The position numbers and the translations under genes were made by a program. A stretch of 64,000 nt of DNA from an uncultured Prevotella sp. (GTDB lineage: Bacteria > Bacteroidota > Bacteroidia > Bacteroidales > Bacteroidaceae), in NCBI GenBank assembly GCA_905234815.1, contig CAJOIX010000002.1, forward strand, positions 43,074 to 107,073, in the 5' to 3' direction. The notes beneath the pieces are model-generated. The model saw nothing but the letters and a program-made list of their open reading frames with translations, ran no database searches and was not told the origin of the DNA. The stretch's first letter is position 1, and the number at the start of each line of letters is the position of its first letter. This document shows positions 60,061 to 64,000 of the stretch, in pieces.

Positions 60061-61230
60061 TTACTGTACAGTGATAAGTTGTATCCTTGTTACGACACAG
60101 CCAACGCCTGTAAGCACAAATCCCTTAGTTTTGAGGCGATCGAGGCTGATTTCATCGAAAGGTATCACAAGATCTTGTCCATTCAGGTCCAGCCACTGCG
60201 GCTCGCTGGCACCACCTAAATCGTCCCAGTTGCCACGATTTTCGCGCAGAGAGATTTTATGCGGGCAGTCTTCATTGAGCAGCGTATAGGAAATGATGAG
60301 ACAATCGTCAGTCGTGCATTCTTGAAAGGGAGCTGCATTGATAATGAGATTGCCGCTCCAGTCGGCAGGCAGTAATTTCTCGCCGCGATAGAGTTCTCCT
60401 GGCTGGAGAATGTACTCCTTGGGAGCATGCTGGGCATCGGAAAAGTCTTCATCCACTTCACCAATGAACTGAACGATGCCGATCTTGTCCAACCGATACC
60501 CTTTTCCGCCTACGCGCAACGCTACATTCTGACCAGTACCAGCCAACTGTATCTTCAGTAACGGCGCCTGATCTTCTACATAGAAGGTAAAGCCTTCGCT
60601 TCCAACGGGTATGCCATTGGTCGAAGGGTCGAGCGCATTGTATGTCATGTCCATGAGCTTGGCAGCAGCCTCTGGCTCAACACGACTTGCATGAAAGCGA
60701 ATACCATCACCCAGCTTCAAGTTTTTGAAGCATTGCCCTGTTATTGCCGCACTGACACTCCAGTCAGACTTCATCTGCAGCGAGGGACCGCGCCATACAA
60801 TTTTCTCTACAAACTCTTCGCCTGGTGTGATGGTCACCTGAGTGATACGATAGTCATGGCCACCAATACCTAATCCGTGCTCACGAACCTTTGTAAGTAT
60901 CTCGTCGGTAAATGTCAAGCGAAATGGACCTTTTACATTGAAGTAGGCATATTCTGGTGCCACGGCTTGCCAGTCTTTAGGATTTTGGAAGGCGCCCTGT
61001 GCATTACCTTTGGCGTTATCGTTATACACCGTAAGGATATCACCAGCTTTGACATGCTGAAAGTGACGGGCTTCCAGCACGATATTGTCTCGCCAACCAC
61101 GTCCAATGGTCTTCGGCCCAATCAATATGGTATGTTCTGCTGCCGAAATTTGCATATTGGCTGCAGCCAACAGAAACAGAACCATCAATGTGAATTTCTT
61201 CGTGTATTCATTATTTAAATAAGTAACCAT
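60061..61230 (-). CDS. Secreted three-module protein of unknown function, candidate glycan-binding protein
   Basis: N-terminal hydrophobic signal; three tandem W/GD-type beta-rich modules resembling those at the N-terminus of the PUL acetylesterase; between susC and GH26. Confidence 0.75.
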   Translation of the reverse strand: MVTYLNNEYTKKFTLMVLFLLAAANMQISAAEHTILIGPKTIGRGWRDNIVLEARHFQHVKAGDILTVYNDNAKGNAQGAFQNPKDWQAVAPEYAYFNVKGPFRLTFTDEILTKVREHGLGIGGHDYRITQVTITPGEEFVEKIVWRGPSLQMKSDWSVSAAITGQCFKNLKLGDGIRFHASRVEPEAAAKLMDMTYNALDPSTNGIPVGSEGFTFYVEDQAPLLKIQLAGTGQNVALRVGGKGYRLDKIGIVQFIGEVDEDFSDAQHAPKEYILQPGELYRGEKLLPADWSGNLIINAAPFQECTTDDCLIISYTLLNEDCPHKISLRENRGNWDDLGGASEPQWLDLNGQDLVIPFDEISLDRLKTKGFVLTGVGCVVTRIQLITVQ

Positions 61231-61294
61231 ATATCTAAATAATCAAATGGGTGAAATTGTCAAATAGAAAAATAAGCAAAAAGGTCACATATTT

Positions 61295-62422
61295 TTATTT
61301 TCCAAGGAGTGCACGCATTTCGTTGCGATCCACCACAAGCCCTGTAGCAAAAGCATCGTTCCACCAGTTAGGCCCTGCAAACTGATGCTCATCAGTATTT
61401 CCCTCATTGTAAGCAGCATCGTACCATGTCATAAACCAACTCCAGCGAGAGCCTTGCTGCCAGATTTTACTCCAAAGAGACATATTCACTTCGTCACCAT
61501 TGCCACACTCGGCAAGGGTAATAATCTTATTGGGATATTCGGCTTGAAGTTGCTTATACTCTTTCATCAGCGGATATTGCAGAGCATAATAAGAATCTCG
61601 TCCTACTATATCCACCACATCATCGCCAGGATACCAAGACTTATCGCCCATCTGTGAATTCCATACCCAGATGAGATTATTGAGCCCGTGGTGATTAACA
61701 AGGCGGTCATATAGAAAACGCCAAAGTTTTTTATACACTTCTGCTCCCTTAGCGCCCCACCAGAACCACGCTTTACCGCCATTGAATTCGTAGGTATTAC
61801 CAGAAGCTTCATGCAAGGGACGCCAAATAACAGGAATGCCTGCCTGCTGCATTTTCTTCAAATAACCAGCCACTTGGTCTATGTCTTTTATCAACCGCTT
61901 ATAGTCGGCTGAGGTAGGATTGTCGATACAAGCAGGATCGAACGATGTTTCACCCGGATTTGTGCCCGGGCTGCAAGTGTAATTACTGCCATTGTTGGCA
62001 AGAGTCTGCCAGTGCCACATACAACCTACAAGACCACCATGCTGCCACCACTGGCGCACAACAGTGTCATCGCTATAGTCTAACCAGCCACTGGGATTTA
62101 CATCCTTCGAAGCGTGAATATTGATAAAGTCGAACACATTAATAGCAGGATAACGCCCCGTCCACTGATATACATTTTCGGCTTCACGAATGTTCCAGTC
62201 AACGTTTGCCACAGTGCCCGCAATTGACTTCTTTGTGTAAAGATTGCACAGAATTTGGAAAACTTGTCGTGTCTCTGCTGTAGCATTACTGTTACAAAGC
62301 GATTGCTGCCAATTAGTCACGGGCGTAGGAACTTCTTCGGCAGCACTATCGGAACTCGACGAGCAAGAAAGGATAACCATCAGCAAAAGAATGGCCACCG
62401 CAAATATCGATTTCTTTACCAT
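61295..62422 (-). CDS. GH26 beta-mannanase, surface lipoprotein
   Basis: Lipobox VILSCSSSS; WRPLHEASG, AWFWWGAKG, LAECGNGD. Confidence 0.92.
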   Translation of the reverse strand: MVKKSIFAVAILLLMVILSCSSSSDSAAEEVPTPVTNWQQSLCNSNATAETRQVFQILCNLYTKKSIAGTVANVDWNIREAENVYQWTGRYPAINVFDFINIHASKDVNPSGWLDYSDDTVVRQWWQHGGLVGCMWHWQTLANNGSNYTCSPGTNPGETSFDPACIDNPTSADYKRLIKDIDQVAGYLKKMQQAGIPVIWRPLHEASGNTYEFNGGKAWFWWGAKGAEVYKKLWRFLYDRLVNHHGLNNLIWVWNSQMGDKSWYPGDDVVDIVGRDSYYALQYPLMKEYKQLQAEYPNKIITLAECGNGDEVNMSLWSKIWQQGSRWSWFMTWYDAAYNEGNTDEHQFAGPNWWNDAFATGLVVDRNEMRALLGK

Positions 62423-62722
62423 AAACGAAAAAATTAGGTTATTGATTAGGTTTTAGATTTATCTGATGCAAAAATAAATCGAAACCAAGAGTCAAACCGA
62501 CACTTTTTTAACAAATACCAACACTTTTATGCGCCCCGACTCAAACACTATTTATGGCTTAAGAAGCTCCAGTTTCTATTGTTGGTAACGTTTTTACAAC
62601 GCCTGCAATAGGGCTATTTCACTCTTGAAACAATGATTCCCAATGGCTTAAAACTATAGGAGAATAAACATTGCTTCTGCAAGAAGTACAGTAGAAATCA
62701 ATCAATGGAAAATCAGAGGAGA

Positions 62723-63607
62723 TTATACAATCACCTTGGTTTTCTGGTATTTCATTCTGAATTCTTTTGGAGAACATTGCTTCCTCTTCCGAAATAGACG
62801 ATTAAAATGGGACAATGTGTTAAAGCCTGTGGCCCAACATATTTCAGAAATCGTATCGGTTGTATCAACCAATAGACGAGCTGCATGCCCCAGACGAATA
62901 TCCACAATATATTCCGAAATGGTCTTTCCCGTATGCAGCTTAAAAAAACGGCTAAATGCAGCAGGTGCCATGCCAATCAAATCGGCCACTTCCTCAAGCG
63001 AGATATCTTCGCGGTAATGAACATCTATATAATTCTTCACCGTCAATATCCGTTTCGACTTACTATCCACGGCAACTTTGGCAAAAGCAGAAGAGGCTAA
63101 CTCTTTAGCATTATCGCACTTAGACAGCGTATTCAAAATTGTAAAAAATTCTTTTACGGCTTGAAAACCATCCTTTATTGAAGATAGGTTCAGCAACGAA
63201 TCGAGCACCAATTGGATTGTCTCCCGCGGGAAAGACAAACCACGTTTAGCCCTGCTTAACATCTGCCGAATAGAGAAAAAAGGATTGGTCTGATAAATGG
63301 AATTAGGCGAATCAAAATCAGCGCGAAACTGTATCGTAATCTCGTGAATATCATCACTTTTACATTTATTTTGTTCCCACACATGCTCCAATTCAGGCGA
63401 AGTGATAAGCACTAAATCCAAATCACCTATCACTTCTGTCGAATCTCCAACAATACGCCTGCATCCAACAGCATTAGCCACAAAATTCAATTCAAAGATC
63501 TCATGCCGATGAATTGGATAATCAAATTCCTGTTTGTGGCGATCGGCCACATACATAAAATCATTCTCACCCAGAGGAGCTATTTCTTGTAGAACTCTAT
63601 TCCCCAT
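62723..63607 (-). CDS. AraC-family transcriptional regulator
   Basis: N-terminal cupin-like YPIHRHEIFELNFV; C-terminal tandem HTH DISLEEVADLIGMAPAAFSRFFKLHTGKTISEYIVDIRLGHAARLL...SEICWATGFNTLSHFNRLFRKRKQCSPKEFR. Confidence 0.93.
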   Translation of the reverse strand: MGNRVLQEIAPLGENDFMYVADRHKQEFDYPIHRHEIFELNFVANAVGCRRIVGDSTEVIGDLDLVLITSPELEHVWEQNKCKSDDIHEITIQFRADFDSPNSIYQTNPFFSIRQMLSRAKRGLSFPRETIQLVLDSLLNLSSIKDGFQAVKEFFTILNTLSKCDNAKELASSAFAKVAVDSKSKRILTVKNYIDVHYREDISLEEVADLIGMAPAAFSRFFKLHTGKTISEYIVDIRLGHAARLLVDTTDTISEICWATGFNTLSHFNRLFRKRKQCSPKEFRMKYQKTKVIV

Positions 63608-63837
63608 CGATCTTTGAACTGTTTCGTGTTTCTAATAATCTCTGATAAACCATTAAGACATTTATGCCGCTAAAATATAAAATATAATATTTTTCGCAAA
63701 ATTTTAAAGAATAAATCATCTTGATTTGAAGCCACTATTTATGACTTACCCTGACAAAAGAGAACAAGATATAAATGAAAAAGCCCCTAATCACGGCTGG
63801 AGCTACAATCCAGCATAGATAAGGAACTTGTTCGATA

Positions 63838-63866
63838 CAAAGATACAATTTATTTAAAAAAGTCAA
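63838..63866 (-). promoter_or_regulatory. Bacteroidetes-type promoter upstream of AraC leader
   Basis: Minus strand TTG-N18-TATCTTTG. Confidence 0.55.
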
Positions 63867-63912
63867 GTACACAAACAAAGGCAACTATTGACAATACTGC
63901 CCAAACAAAAAA

Positions 63913-63946
63913 AAGAGAGTCTCAATCTTTCGACTGAAACTCTCCT
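63913..63946 (-). terminator. rrn operon terminator
   Basis: GAGAGT...ACTCTC stem with minus-strand T tract (CTCTCTTTTTTTTG), just after the 5S 3' end. Confidence 0.85.
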
Positions 63947-63955
63947 GATAAAAAG

Positions 63956-64000
63956 TGGCGGTTACCTACTCTCCCACATTGCATTGCAGTACCATCGGCG
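63956..64000 (-). rRNA. rrf: 5S rRNA, 3' end (partial)
   Basis: Minus strand CGCCGATGGTACTGCAATGCAATGTGGGAGAGTAGGTAACCGCCAC matches the conserved 5S 3' half. Confidence 0.92.

Noticed and set aside
1-64000. Insertion sequences, prophage, integrons, tRNA genes
   Set aside because: No transposase, integrase or phage-like ORF and no tRNA cloverleaf recognised by eye; a tRNAscan-SE/ISfinder run would be needed to exclude them firmly.

Overview
This 64 kb window is chromosomal DNA from a Bacteroidales bacterium, most likely Prevotella or a relative. Supporting evidence is TAnnTTTG-type promoters, a SusC/SusD polysaccharide utilisation locus (PUL), Bat proteins and DUF3078/DUF4835/DUF3127 families. 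The left part (0-40 kb) is mostly housekeeping: tamL-like, batABC plus a batD-batE fusion, queA, ndk, comEC, lipid kinase, dnaN, recN, nhaC-type antiporter, 5'-nucleotidase, nudC, an acyl-CoA carboxylase/decarboxylase cluster, rplU-rpmA, a frameshifted mutY, serS, an HU-TM-SPOR / zinc-ribbon-FHA / ftsE-like / aspartokinase cluster, GSCFA and YfhO. The right part (44-63.6 kb, all on the minus strand) is a complete-looking beta-mannan PUL: cellobiose/mannobiose 2-epimerase, MFS transporter, GH130 phosphorylase, CE7-like acetylesterase, GH26, GH36, SGBP, SusD, SusC, an undescribed three-module protein, lipoprotein GH26 and an AraC regulator. The window ends in the 3' end of a 5S rRNA gene on the minus strand. 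Main leads: (i) a roughly 345-nt apparently structured non-coding RNA with its own promoter and terminator (26.70-27.05 kb); (ii) a repeated beta-rich module, three copies in the PUL protein at 60.1-61.2 kb and three at the N-terminus of the PUL acetylesterase, possibly a new carbohydrate-binding family; (iii) mutY broken by an apparent 26-nt deletion; (iv) a short RNA with a perfect promoter and terminator upstream of rplU; (v) a leader with mutually exclusive hairpins upstream of the AraC gene; (vi) AAAAGC-TATG/GATA-GCTTTT palindromic repeats, including a 95-bp inverted structure inside the PUL. All family calls come from reading the sequence; no searches were run.
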